DNA of 64,000 bases, taken from NCBI RefSeq assembly GCF_003730195.1, contig NZ_QWGG01000001.1, positions 62,001-126,000 of the forward strand. The letters run 5' to 3'. Under the pieces are notes generated by a model. That model did no database searches and was not told the DNA's origin. It saw nothing but the letters and a program-made list of their open reading frames with translations. This DNA is from Halosimplex salinum (lineage in GTDB: Archaea > Halobacteriota > Halobacteria > Halobacteriales > Haloarculaceae). The position numbers and the translations under genes are program-made. Below, piece by piece: positions 51,925 through 59,829 of the stretch. Every line of letters starts with the position of its first letter. The first letter of the stretch is position 1.

Positions 51925-52104
51925 ATGGCTCGATTCACGATAGAACTGCCCGCGGACCTCCGTGGTGAGGCCGCCGGGCGTGGTGATCGGACGGGCGCGG
52001 ACGCGACGGGCACGCGGTGTGAACCAGGAACGCGAGAGTACGGCGATCTCGACGCCGCGACGCGCGGATTCGTCTCGTGGTTCGAGAGCTGGGCGGGCGC
52101 GTAG
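51925..52104 (+). CDS. 59-residue protein of unknown function
   Basis: A short frame encoding MARFTIELPADLRGEAAGRG, a mixed middle, and YGDLDAATRGFVSWFESWAG. The amphipathic beginning (MARFTIELPADL) has the look of a real N-terminus, such as a ribbon-helix-helix or small alpha/beta protein, and a TATA-like box (gttttacaag) precedes the ATG by 25-34 bases, so a leaderless gene is plausible. The centre (GRGDRTGADATGTRCEPGTR) is low-complexity and weakens the case. No family recognised. It converges with the actin gene. Confidence 0.45.
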   Translation: MARFTIELPADLRGEAAGRGDRTGADATGTRCEPGTREYGDLDAATRGFVSWFESWAGA

Positions 52105-52122
52105 ACCGGGCGAACTCCGGCC

Positions 52123-53157
52123 TCAGTGGTTGCTGACGAGGCGGCCCGCGATCCGCTGGGCGCCCAGCGACGGCGAGATATCGGGCTGGCTGGCGGCGAC
52201 GGCTTCGACCTCGCGGTCGAGTTCCTCGCTCACCCGGCGCTCGAACTCGGAGACGATGCCGGGGATGCAGGCCATCCCGCCGGTGAGGACGATACGGTTG
52301 TCCAGCGCGAGCTGGTACACTTTCATGTAGTCGTTGGCGAGTTCGGGGAGGAAGGTGTTGCAGAACTCCTCGACGGCGTCGTCGAGGTACTCGTTGCAGG
52401 CGTCCATGACGCTCCGCTCGATGGTGAACTCGTGAGAGCCGCCGCCGGGCTGCTGGATGATGTCCGTGAACGGCTCGAAGGAGTCGAAGTCGGCGTGCTC
52501 CTCCTTGTACTCCCGAGCGGTCTGCGTGTCGATGTTGACCCGACCCTGGGTCTCCTCCTCGACGTAGTTGGCGATCATCCGGTCGACCTCGTTGCCGGTG
52601 ACGGCGCCGGTCGTGAAGGGCGCGAGCTGTTCGCCCCGGCGGTAACCCGACGCTTCGAGGTTCGTCGACCCCATGTTGACCGCGACGAAGATCTCCTCTA
52701 TCGCCTCCAGGTCGTCGCCGCGGGCGGGGATCGCGCCGCACAGCGACTCGGGGTAGCTCTCGACCAGTGCGGTGCCGATCGAGGAGCTCTCGATCACGTC
52801 TTCGAGGTTCTCGAGCCCTTCGGGGTTGTCGATGGTCGGGATGGCGTACACCACGCCGCTGTTCTCGGGCACGTCGTTGGCGTCGATGACCTCCTCGAAG
52901 AACGTCTTCGTGAGTTCCGCCCGCTCCTCGTCCTCGGGCAGTCCCGACCGGAGCATGAACTGGACCTCGTCCGGGTACTCGGTGGCCGCCTCCTCGCCGT
53001 AGAGGACTCGCTCCTCGCCCGTGAGCGCGTCCTCGTAGGTCGCCAGACACGTCAGCGTCCGGATCGTCTGTATCTCGCCGTCGTCGTCCGGGTACGCGAT
53101 CACCGTTCGCGTACTCCCGAGCTTCACACCGATCGGAACCGCCTCGTCGTCGCTCAT
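52123..53157 (-). CDS. actin-like ATPase (salactin/MreB-like)
   Basis: A 344-residue protein of the actin/Hsp70 ATPase superfamily. Phosphate-1 and phosphate-2 loops are IGVKLGSTRTVIAYP (8-22) and FVAVNMGSTNLEASGYRRGE (157-176), and the adenosine loop is DNRIVLTGGMACIPGIVSEF. Length and loops fit the haloarchaeal actin homologue family that includes salactin, which forms dynamically unstable filaments in Halobacterium; assignment to that exact subgroup is by recall, not alignment. A TATA-like gataaatg on the plus strand (tttatc on the minus strand) 24-31 bases upstream gives a leaderless start at 53157. Confidence 0.82.
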   Translation of the reverse strand: MSDDEAVPIGVKLGSTRTVIAYPDDDGEIQTIRTLTCLATYEDALTGEERVLYGEEAATEYPDEVQFMLRSGLPEDEERAELTKTFFEEVIDANDVPENSGVVYAIPTIDNPEGLENLEDVIESSSIGTALVESYPESLCGAIPARGDDLEAIEEIFVAVNMGSTNLEASGYRRGEQLAPFTTGAVTGNEVDRMIANYVEEETQGRVNIDTQTAREYKEEHADFDSFEPFTDIIQQPGGGSHEFTIERSVMDACNEYLDDAVEEFCNTFLPELANDYMKVYQLALDNRIVLTGGMACIPGIVSEFERRVSEELDREVEAVAASQPDISPSLGAQRIAGRLVSNH

Positions 53158-53180
53158 ACCCCGGCTAATCCGTCTCCCCG

Positions 53181-53188
53181 GATAAATG
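53181..53188 (-). promoter_or_regulatory. TATA-like box of the actin-like gene
   Basis: Minus strand catttatc lies 24-31 bases before the ATG at 53157. Confidence 0.55.
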
Positions 53189-53432
53189 TACCCCGCAGAT
53201 TATCGTTTCTGTGAACGTCGGCCGGCCCGGAAATTACCGCGCCCGCTCCCGGAAATTAGGAGACGGTGCGCCCGCCGCTGCGCCGCCGGTCGCGTGACTG
53301 CCTCGCACCTGCCGACGTCGCCGGCGGCCCGGGTTCCAGCCCACTGACCATTCGGTACGCTTAAGCCAGTCCGTTAGTAGGATTCTAACAACAGACTTGT
53401 CGTGATGGGAAAACACAGCCTAATCGTCGACA

Positions 53433-53437
53433 GGAGG
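53433..53437 (+). promoter_or_regulatory. Shine-Dalgarno site of the RND exporter gene
   Basis: The sequence ggagg lies 8 bases before the ATG at 53446. Unlike most genes here, this one has a leader with a good ribosome-binding site, which fixes its start. Confidence 0.65.
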
Positions 53438-53445
53438 GACAGCTG

Positions 53446-56400
53446 ATGGTCGGTATCGGTGATATCGCGAACGGTATCGTCGCACGCAGGCGGCTGGTGA
53501 TCGTCGCGTTGCTCGTCGTGATCGGCGCGGTCGGCGCCGGTGCCGCGCAGGTCGAGGACTCCTCGTCGCTCTCGCAGTTCGAGACCGACTCGACGGAGGC
53601 CGAGAAGCTCGACTACGTGAACTCGAACTTCGGTGCGGACGAGGACACCACGACCGTACAGGTAGTCGTCCGCGGTGACGACGTGCTCAGTCGCGAGGCG
53701 CTGCTCGACCAGTTGCGGTTCGAACGGGCCGCGCTCGACGACTCGGAGATCAACCGGACGCTCTCGGAGTCGCAGGCGCCGGTCGGGATCGCGAACGTCG
53801 TCGCGACGGCGGCGATCCGGCATGAACAGGGCGAGAACCTCAGTGAGCGCGGAGCGGCGTTGCGCGCTGACCAGCGTCGCCTCGAGCAACGGGGCGCTCG
53901 ACTGAGCGACGCGCTCAACCGGACCCGCGGGCTCCAGCAGTCGTACGTCGAACTCAACCGCTCGCACGCACGCGACGAGGTCGACGACGAGACCTACCGC
54001 CAGCGCGCCGCGGCGATCGAGCGGAACCTGACCGCCACGCGAGAGGCGGCGACGACGGGACTGTCGGCCGACCAGACCGCGACGTTCGCGGACCTGACCG
54101 GGGAGGCTCGGTCGCTCCAGTCCCAGCAGGCGGCGCTGAACGCCTCCTACGCGCAGGGGGAGATCAACGAGTCGACCTACCGGGAGCGAAGCGGGGAGAT
54201 CGCTGCCCAGTTCGGAACGGTGTACGCCGGGATCGAGCGCGTCCTCGCACCCGACGCCCGCGCTCTAGAGGAGCGAGCGGCGGCACTCGAGTCCGACAGC
54301 GAGCGCCTCCAGCAGCGCGTCGAGAACGGGTCGATGCCGCCGCTGGCCGAGCAGACCGAACAGCTCGAATCGATGAACGCGTCGGCCGTCGAGTCGACCG
54401 TCGAGCGCGTCCTCGGTGCGGACGGGAGCGGTGACGCGTTCGCGCTGATGCCGACGGGCTACGAGCCGGGGGCGACCTCGGCCGAGGCGTCGATGATCGT
54501 CCTCACGCAGACCACCGATTCGGCGGTCTCCCAGGGGTCGGCCAGCGAGCGCATCCAGCGCTCGCAGACCACGATCCAGAGCCTCGCCCACCAGGAACTC
54601 GGTGACGAGACGATGACCTTCGGTGCCGGCATCATCGCCGACGAGACCAACCGGTCGATGGAGGACAGCCTGGTCGTCGTCGGCCCCTTCGCGGCCGTGT
54701 TCGTCCTGATCGTCCTCACGTTCGCCTATCGCGACCTGCTCGACATCGTGCTGGGCGTGGTCGGACTGGCCCTCGTCTTGCTCCTCACCTTCGGGTACAT
54801 GGGCTGGATGGGGATCGCGTTCAACCAGCTGTTCGTCGCCATTCCGGTGCTCCTGATCGGGCTCTCTATCGACTACGCGATCCACGTCTTCATGCGTCAC
54901 AGGGAGGAGCGCGGACTCGCGACCGACGGCGACGACGCCTCCGTCGCCGGGTCGATGCGGACCGCGCTGGCGGGCGTCGGCACCGCGCTCGTGCTCGTGA
55001 CCGCGACGACGGTCATCGGCTTCCTCTCGAACCTCACCAGTCCGGTGGGGCCGATCCGCGAGTTCGGCGTCGTGAGCGCGGTCGGGATCGCCGCCGCGCT
55101 CGTGGTGTTCGGTGCGCTGATCCCGGCGCTCAAGGTGGAGGCCGACAGCCTGCTGGAGCGGTTCGGGTTCGACCGCCGGAAGCGCGCCTTCGGCACCGGC
55201 GGCGGCGCGTTCAGTCGAGTGCTCTCGGTCGGTGCGACCGCGGCCGAGCGGGCGCCGTGGGCCGTCATCGTCCTCACGCTGCTGGTCAGCGCCGGCGGCG
55301 CGTACGGCGCGACCAACGTCGACACCTCCTTCGAGCAGAAGGACTTCATCGCCGAGGAGCCCCCCGAGTGGATGGACTCGCTGCCCGAGCAGATGCGCCC
55401 GGGCGAGTACTCCATGCGCGCGACCTTCGAGTACGTCAACGACAACTTCCTCCGGGAGGACGCGACCGCCGAGTTCCTCTTCGAGGACGACGTTGCCAGC
55501 GCGGACGCGCTGGAGCGGGTGAACCGAACCGGAAGACTGGCCGCCGAGAAGGACGCGACGGTCAGACTCTCCAACGGCGAGGCCGACGTGCGGAGCCCGC
55601 TCACGGTCATGCGCTCGGTCGCGGCGACCAACGAGACGTTCAACGCCACCTTCGCGGCCGCCGACACCGACGGCGACGGCGTCCCCGACCGGAACGTCGA
55701 GGGCGTCTACGACGGCCTGTTCGCCGCGGCGCCGGGTGAGGCCGGCGAAGTCGTCCATCGCGAGGACGGCGAGTACCGCGCGCTACGCCTGACGGTCTCG
55801 TTGAAAGGCGGCGCGTCGGGGTCGGCGGTCGCGAACCAGATGGACGACGTCGAGTCGGCCGTCACCGGCGACGGCGTGACCGTCACCGCGACCGGTCGGC
55901 CGATCGTCGACAAGATCGTGCAGGACGACCTGCTCCAGACGGTCGTCGAGAGCTTGATCATCACGCTCGTCGTCTCCTTCGTCTTCCTGATGGTCGTCTA
56001 CCGCGTCGCCGAGGGGAGCGCGACCCTGGGTCTGGTGACCCTGCTGCCGGTCGTGTTCAACGTCTCGTGGATCCTCGGGACGATGTACCTGCTGGACATC
56101 CCGTTCAACCTCCTGACGGGGATGATCACCAGCCTGACCATCGGGCTCGGAGTGGCCTACAGCATCCACGTCAGCGAGCGGTTCAGCCTCGAACTCGACC
56201 GAAACGGGTCGGCGAGCGACGCGATGCGAACCGCTGTCACCGGGACCGGCGGGGCCCTGCTCGGGAGCGCCGCGACGACGGTCGGCGGGTTCGGCGTCCT
56301 CGTGTTCGCCATCCTCCCGCCGCTCCAGCAGTTCGGCTTCATCACCGGGCTCACCATCGTCTACGCGTTCTTCGCGAGCGTGTTCGTCCTCCCGAGCCTC

Positions 56401-57348
56401 CTCGCCGTGTGGTCGCGGTACGCGGGGCCCACCGGGGCCTTCGAACCGGACGATTCGGCTGGCGAGGACCCGATCGGTGCCGGTGCGTCCGGCGCCGACT
56501 CGTTCGACGGCGGTCCGGTCGGCGGCGACGGAACGGGCGCAGCCAGTTCGGTCGACACCGCTGCCGCGAGCGCTGCCGACGCTCCGGCGCCCACCACGAC
56601 TGACGCGACCGACGCTGCACCCGCGTCCGGCGTCCCGACGGCGACGGCGCGGACGAACGGCGACGCGCCGCCGTTCGCGACCCGCTCGCTCGACCCGGGG
56701 CGCGTTCGCCCCGGAGGCACCGTCCGCGTGACCGTCTCGCTCCCGTCGGCGTCCGGGCGGGTCGTCCTCCGCGACGCCCCGTCGGTCGGGACGATCACGC
56801 TCGACAGCGTCTCGCCGGAGCCGATCGAGCGGGTCGCCGCGGACGGTCGGGTGTACGCTCTCTGGGGCCTCCCGTCCGACACCCGAGCCGAGGTCGAGTA
56901 CACGCTCGCGGTCCCCTCGGACCTCGGGGACGGTGAGTCGGTCGCGTTCGACGGCGAGTTGCTGTTCCCGGACCACGTCGTCCCGGTCGCCGGCCCGGAC
57001 GTCGTGCCGGTCACGACGGACGTGGCCGAGAGCATCCTCGCTGACGGTCGCGTGGACGAACGCGACCTCGCCGACGCGGGCCGGCACTTCGCCGAGGGCG
57101 GCCTCTCCGTCGACGAGTTCGAACGCGTGTATCACACGTGGCTCGACGAACACGCCAGCGACGACGGCGTGGCGACGGACGGTCAGGCGTCGACGGACGG
57201 CCAGGCGGCGTCTGACGGACAGACGTCGGCGGACGTGCGGACGAACGGCGCCGACGGCGATTCGACCGCCGAGGACGGCTACGAGCGACCCGACACGGAG
57301 CGGCGGACGGACGGTCGCCGGACCGACGGACGGGACGGTGACCGATGA
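53446..57348 (+). CDS. RND-superfamily (MMPL/HPP-type) membrane exporter with cytoplasmic C-terminal domain
   Basis: A 1300-residue protein with two RND halves. TM1 is at about 16-36; a first extracytoplasmic loop (40-400) is unusually long and helical (coiled-coil-like GERGAALRADQRRLEQRGAR region). TMs 2-6 lie at about 407-570 (FAAVFVLIVLTFAYRDLLD, LLIGLSIDYAIHVFMRHREE), TM7 at about 605, a second loop to 825, and TMs 8-12 at 828-990 (GLGVAYSIHVSERF). The conserved GLSIDYxIH and GLGVAYSIH motifs mark the proton-relay helices. Residues 990-1300 are cytoplasmic: a Ser/Asp/Ala-rich linker, a beta-rich domain (1085-1190) and a SHOCT-like helix pair (1187-1230). It overlaps the TrmB-family gene by 4 bases. 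Confidence 0.9.
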   Translation: MVGIGDIANGIVARRRLVIVALLVVIGAVGAGAAQVEDSSSLSQFETDSTEAEKLDYVNSNFGADEDTTTVQVVVRGDDVLSREALLDQLRFERAALDDSEINRTLSESQAPVGIANVVATAAIRHEQGENLSERGAALRADQRRLEQRGARLSDALNRTRGLQQSYVELNRSHARDEVDDETYRQRAAAIERNLTATREAATTGLSADQTATFADLTGEARSLQSQQAALNASYAQGEINESTYRERSGEIAAQFGTVYAGIERVLAPDARALEERAAALESDSERLQQRVENGSMPPLAEQTEQLESMNASAVESTVERVLGADGSGDAFALMPTGYEPGATSAEASMIVLTQTTDSAVSQGSASERIQRSQTTIQSLAHQELGDETMTFGAGIIADETNRSMEDSLVVVGPFAAVFVLIVLTFAYRDLLDIVLGVVGLALVLLLTFGYMGWMGIAFNQLFVAIPVLLIGLSIDYAIHVFMRHREERGLATDGDDASVAGSMRTALAGVGTALVLVTATTVIGFLSNLTSPVGPIREFGVVSAVGIAAALVVFGALIPALKVEADSLLERFGFDRRKRAFGTGGGAFSRVLSVGATAAERAPWAVIVLTLLVSAGGAYGATNVDTSFEQKDFIAEEPPEWMDSLPEQMRPGEYSMRATFEYVNDNFLREDATAEFLFEDDVASADALERVNRTGRLAAEKDATVRLSNGEADVRSPLTVMRSVAATNETFNATFAAADTDGDGVPDRNVEGVYDGLFAAAPGEAGEVVHREDGEYRALRLTVSLKGGASGSAVANQMDDVESAVTGDGVTVTATGRPIVDKIVQDDLLQTVVESLIITLVVSFVFLMVVYRVAEGSATLGLVTLLPVVFNVSWILGTMYLLDIPFNLLTGMITSLTIGLGVAYSIHVSERFSLELDRNGSASDAMRTAVTGTGGALLGSAATTVGGFGVLVFAILPPLQQFGFITGLTIVYAFFASVFVLPSLLAVWSRYAGPTGAFEPDDSAGEDPIGAGASGADSFDGGPVGGDGTGAASSVDTAAASAADAPAPTTTDATDAAPASGVPTATARTNGDAPPFATRSLDPGRVRPGGTVRVTVSLPSASGRVVLRDAPSVGTITLDSVSPEPIERVAADGRVYALWGLPSDTRAEVEYTLAVPSDLGDGESVAFDGELLFPDHVVPVAGPDVVPVTTDVAESILADGRVDERDLADAGRHFAEGGLSVDEFERVYHTWLDEHASDDGVATDGQASTDGQAASDGQTSADVRTNGADGDSTAEDGYERPDTERRTDGRRTDGRDGDR

Positions 57349-58127
57349 CCGACGCGGACGAGGACGCGGCGGCCGAGGCGCTCCAGCGACTGGGACTCTC
57401 GAAGTACGAGGCGGCGGTGTTCATCGCGCTGGAACGGCTGGGCACCGGGACCGCCCGCGACGTCGACCGGATGACCGACGTGCCCCGCTCGCAGGTGTAC
57501 GGCGCGGCGGAGAACCTGGAGGAGCGGGGGCTCGTCGAGGTCCAGCAGTCCAACCCCATCCAGTACCGGGCGGTCCCGCTGGAGGAGGCCCGCGAGACGC
57601 TCGCCGAGCGCTTCGAGCGCGAGCAGGAGCGGGCCTTCGAGTACCTCGAGACCGTCCGCCGCGGCACGGACCACGAGGACGAACACCAGGAGGGCGTCTG
57701 GACGGTCCACGGGCAGGACAACGTGTCCTCGCGTATCCGGCAGATCGTCGCCGACGCCGAGGAGCGAGTCCTCTTCGCGAGCAGCCCGGAACTGGTCGAC
57801 GAGGAAGTCGTGGCCGCGCTCGGGGAGCGGGCCGAGGAGGTCGACGTGTGGGTCTCCGGCGAGTACGTCGAAGACCCGGACGTCGCGGCGGCGTTCGAGG
57901 ACTCTCCAGTCCAGATCATGTCGTTCCCGGAGGAGCTGACGGCCAGTGCGGCCGGCCGGATGCTCGCCGTCGACGGCGACACCGTCCTGCTGAGCGTCCT
58001 CGGCGGCGAGGACCTGCCGGGCGTCAGGATGGAGACCGCGATCTGGAGCTCGGATACCGGGATCGCGACCGTGCTCCTGCAGTTGCTCCGCAGTCACCTC
58101 GGCGAAACGGTCGAAGAGAAAGTGTAG
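57345..58127 (+). CDS. TrmB-family transcriptional regulator
   Basis: A 260-residue regulator. The N-terminal winged helix (10-80) has LGLSKYEAAVFIALERLGTG then TARDVDRMTDVPRSQVYGAA, the classic TrmB recognition helix, and VEVQQSNPIQYRAVPLEEA as the wing; a coiled coil follows (ARETLAERFEREQERAFEYL), then a C-terminal effector-binding domain (about 115-260; EGVWTVHGQDNVSSRIRQIV, RVLFASSPELVD, GRMLAVDGDTVLLSVLGGED). In other TrmB proteins this domain binds sugars or senses membrane/envelope signals. Translationally coupled to the RND exporter, so it most likely controls that operon. Confidence 0.9.
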   Translation: MTDADEDAAAEALQRLGLSKYEAAVFIALERLGTGTARDVDRMTDVPRSQVYGAAENLEERGLVEVQQSNPIQYRAVPLEEARETLAERFEREQERAFEYLETVRRGTDHEDEHQEGVWTVHGQDNVSSRIRQIVADAEERVLFASSPELVDEEVVAALGERAEEVDVWVSGEYVEDPDVAAAFEDSPVQIMSFPEELTASAAGRMLAVDGDTVLLSVLGGEDLPGVRMETAIWSSDTGIATVLLQLLRSHLGETVEEKV

Positions 58128-58177
58128 CGCCGACCACCCCCGCGGTCGGCGTCTCGGTCGTGGCGGGACTCGGACCG

Positions 58178-58705
58178 TTACTGCATCCCGGTGAGCTTCG
58201 CGATGTACACCAGACTGAGCATGTGGTCGTCGACGTCGAGGTCGGCGTCGTCGTTCGACCCGTTCTCGTCGATGCCGAGCAGGTAGTCGTTGAGCTGTCC
58301 GGAGACGTCCTCGGTGATCCAGTCGATCGACTCGTAGTAGTGGAGCGCGTCCGCGGCGCCCTGGTACCCGGCGTGCATCAGGAGGAACTCCAGCCACTCG
58401 AAGACGACGAACTCCGCGGCGTAGGTGTCCGGGACGCCCCGCAGATACGGCTTCTGCAGGTCGTCGTTCGCGCCGACCAGCGGGAGGAGCTCGCGGTACA
58501 GCCCCGCCCGGAAGGAGTCACCGGCGGACATGCTCACGTCGCCGCCGTCGTCCAGCGGTCCCCACTCCATCTCCGTCGGGTCGTCCGGTCGCGGATCCTC
58601 CGTGCGAGGGTCGTCCGGCCGCGCCCCGCCGGCGTCGGTGTCTTTGCGCTTGCGCGCCATCTCGCGTAGCTCGTTGAGGTCGTAGTCCCGGGGGTTGATC
58701 GTCAT
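58178..58705 (-). CDS. archaellum accessory FlaD/E-domain protein
   Basis: A 175-residue protein with a disordered acidic N-terminus (about 1-75) and a C-terminal FlaD/FlaE (ArlD/E) domain (about 80-175): KPYLRGVPDTYAAEFVVFEW then LEFLLMHAGYQGAADALHYY, ESIDWITEDVSGQLNDYLLG and DHMLSLVYIAKLTGM. In haloarchaea this domain couples the archaellum motor platform to the chemotaxis machinery via FlaC/E and FlaD. The start at 58705 (MTINPRDYDLNELREMARK) is supported by a TATA-like gatttatca (58732-58741 on the minus strand). Divergent from ParA-CheW. No other archaellum gene is in the window. Confidence 0.88.
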   Translation of the reverse strand: MTINPRDYDLNELREMARKRKDTDAGGARPDDPRTEDPRPDDPTEMEWGPLDDGGDVSMSAGDSFRAGLYRELLPLVGANDDLQKPYLRGVPDTYAAEFVVFEWLEFLLMHAGYQGAADALHYYESIDWITEDVSGQLNDYLLGIDENGSNDDADLDVDDHMLSLVYIAKLTGMQ

Positions 58706-58731
58706 CGATACTGTCCGTATTCGACCCCGTC

Positions 58732-58741
58732 CTGATAAATC
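58732..58741 (-). promoter_or_regulatory. TATA box of the FlaD/E-domain gene
   Basis: Minus strand gatttatcag lies 27-36 bases before the ATG at 58705. Confidence 0.6.
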
Positions 58742-58752
58742 TTGCACACGGT

Positions 58753-58770
58753 CAGACGCCCGTCTGACGG
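58753..58770. promoter_or_regulatory. palindromic element shared with 51872-51889, copy 2
   Basis: Eighteen identical bases (CAGACGCCCGTCTGACGG); with the preceding GT the arms extend to 8 bp (GTCAGACG-cc-CGTCTGAC). It lies 12 bases upstream of the TATA box of the FlaD/E-domain gene, the usual site of an activator or repressor. Confidence 0.6.
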
Positions 58771-58896
58771 CGTTTCCGCCGCGATCGGCCGTCTACCGAA
58801 CGGACGCGGTCTTCGGGTTTCGGTCGTCGGTCGGTCTCGAACTCGGGCCGACGGCCGCGCCGCCGGCCGATTTCAGCTTCTGATAGCCCGGCGCGT

Positions 58897-58906
58897 ATTT
58901 TTATAA
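58897..58906 (+). promoter_or_regulatory. TATA box of the parA-cheW operon
   Basis: The sequence atttttataag ends about 26 bases before the GTG at 58933, consistent with a leaderless transcript and supporting the GTG start. Confidence 0.65.
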
Positions 58907-58932
58907 GCCGGTAGGGCCGACAGCGGAGTAAC

Positions 58933-59829
58933 GTGGCGACAAGTACCGGACCGGCGCGCGTCTGCGTGACCAACGCGAAGGGCGGGACTGGCAAGACGAC
59001 CGTCGCGATCAACGTCGCGGCCGCGCTCGGCGAGCGCGGCCGGGACGTGTTGTTCGTCGACCTCGACCCACAGGGCAACGCGACCGAGGGGCTGGGACTG
59101 CTCGACGACTACGACGCCGCGCCGCCGTCGCTGTTCGACGTGCTGACCGACGCCGACCAGCGCGACCGGCTGGGCGACCTGATCGTCGAACATCCCGAGA
59201 TGGACGTGGTGCCGAGCAACATCGACATGCTCCAGGCCGAGCGCGAGTTGACCATCGCGGATCTGGTCGCCCGGGCGACCGCCGGCGACGTGGGAATCGA
59301 CCCCGAGGCGCTGTCCGCGCTCGCGGTCAACGTCACGCCCGATACGGTGTCCGGCGGGCACGCGCTCGACACGCTCGACGAGGCGCTCGCGGCCGTCGAA
59401 GACGACTACGACTACGTCGTCGTCGACTCGCCGCCGTTCTACGGGAAGCTGACGGACACGGGCATCTACGCGACGCGGAACATCCTCGTCCCGGCGCTGA
59501 CCGAGGCGACCTCGGAGCGGGCGATCGAGTTGCTCGTCGACCAGATGGGCGCGCTGGAGGCACAGACGGACATCGCCGTCGACACGCTCGGCGTGGTCGC
59601 GAACCGCGTCGAGACGACCGGCGAGGACGAGGCGATGCTCGAGTGGTTCGAGGCGGTGTTCGCCGACGACCCAGTCTGGGAGGTGCGCAAGCGCGTCGCG
59701 CTCCAGCGGGCGTTCTCGGCGGGCGAGTCGATCTTCGCCTACGACCCGTCGGTCGACATGGCCGACGTGTTCCTGGACATCGCGGCGGACCTGGACCGGC
59801 AGTTCGGCTACACGGAGGTACCAGCATGA
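58933..59829 (+). CDS. ParA-family ATPase (chemotaxis-array positioning type, predicted)
   Basis: A 298-residue deviant-Walker ATPase. Walker A is NAKGGTGKTT (14-23), with the signature Lys K16 and K21; Walker A-prime is FVDLDPQGNAT (about 40-50); Walker B-like YDYVVVDSPP (about 155-164). GTG start at 58933. It overlaps the CheW gene by 4 bases. In bacteria, ParA-like proteins (ParC/PpfA) position chemoreceptor arrays together with CheW-like partners; MinD4 does so for the archaellum and arrays in Haloferax. A positioning role here is a context-based prediction. Confidence 0.88.
   Translation: MATSTGPARVCVTNAKGGTGKTTVAINVAAALGERGRDVLFVDLDPQGNATEGLGLLDDYDAAPPSLFDVLTDADQRDRLGDLIVEHPEMDVVPSNIDMLQAERELTIADLVARATAGDVGIDPEALSALAVNVTPDTVSGGHALDTLDEALAAVEDDYDYVVVDSPPFYGKLTDTGIYATRNILVPALTEATSERAIELLVDQMGALEAQTDIAVDTLGVVANRVETTGEDEAMLEWFEAVFADDPVWEVRKRVALQRAFSAGESIFAYDPSVDMADVFLDIAADLDRQFGYTEVPA

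Noticed and set aside
53158-53445. Weak inverted repeat GTTAG-N7-CTAAC before the RND gene (about 53373-53389)
   Set aside because: Arms are only 5 bp and expected by chance in this AT-richer stretch; no partner site was seen.
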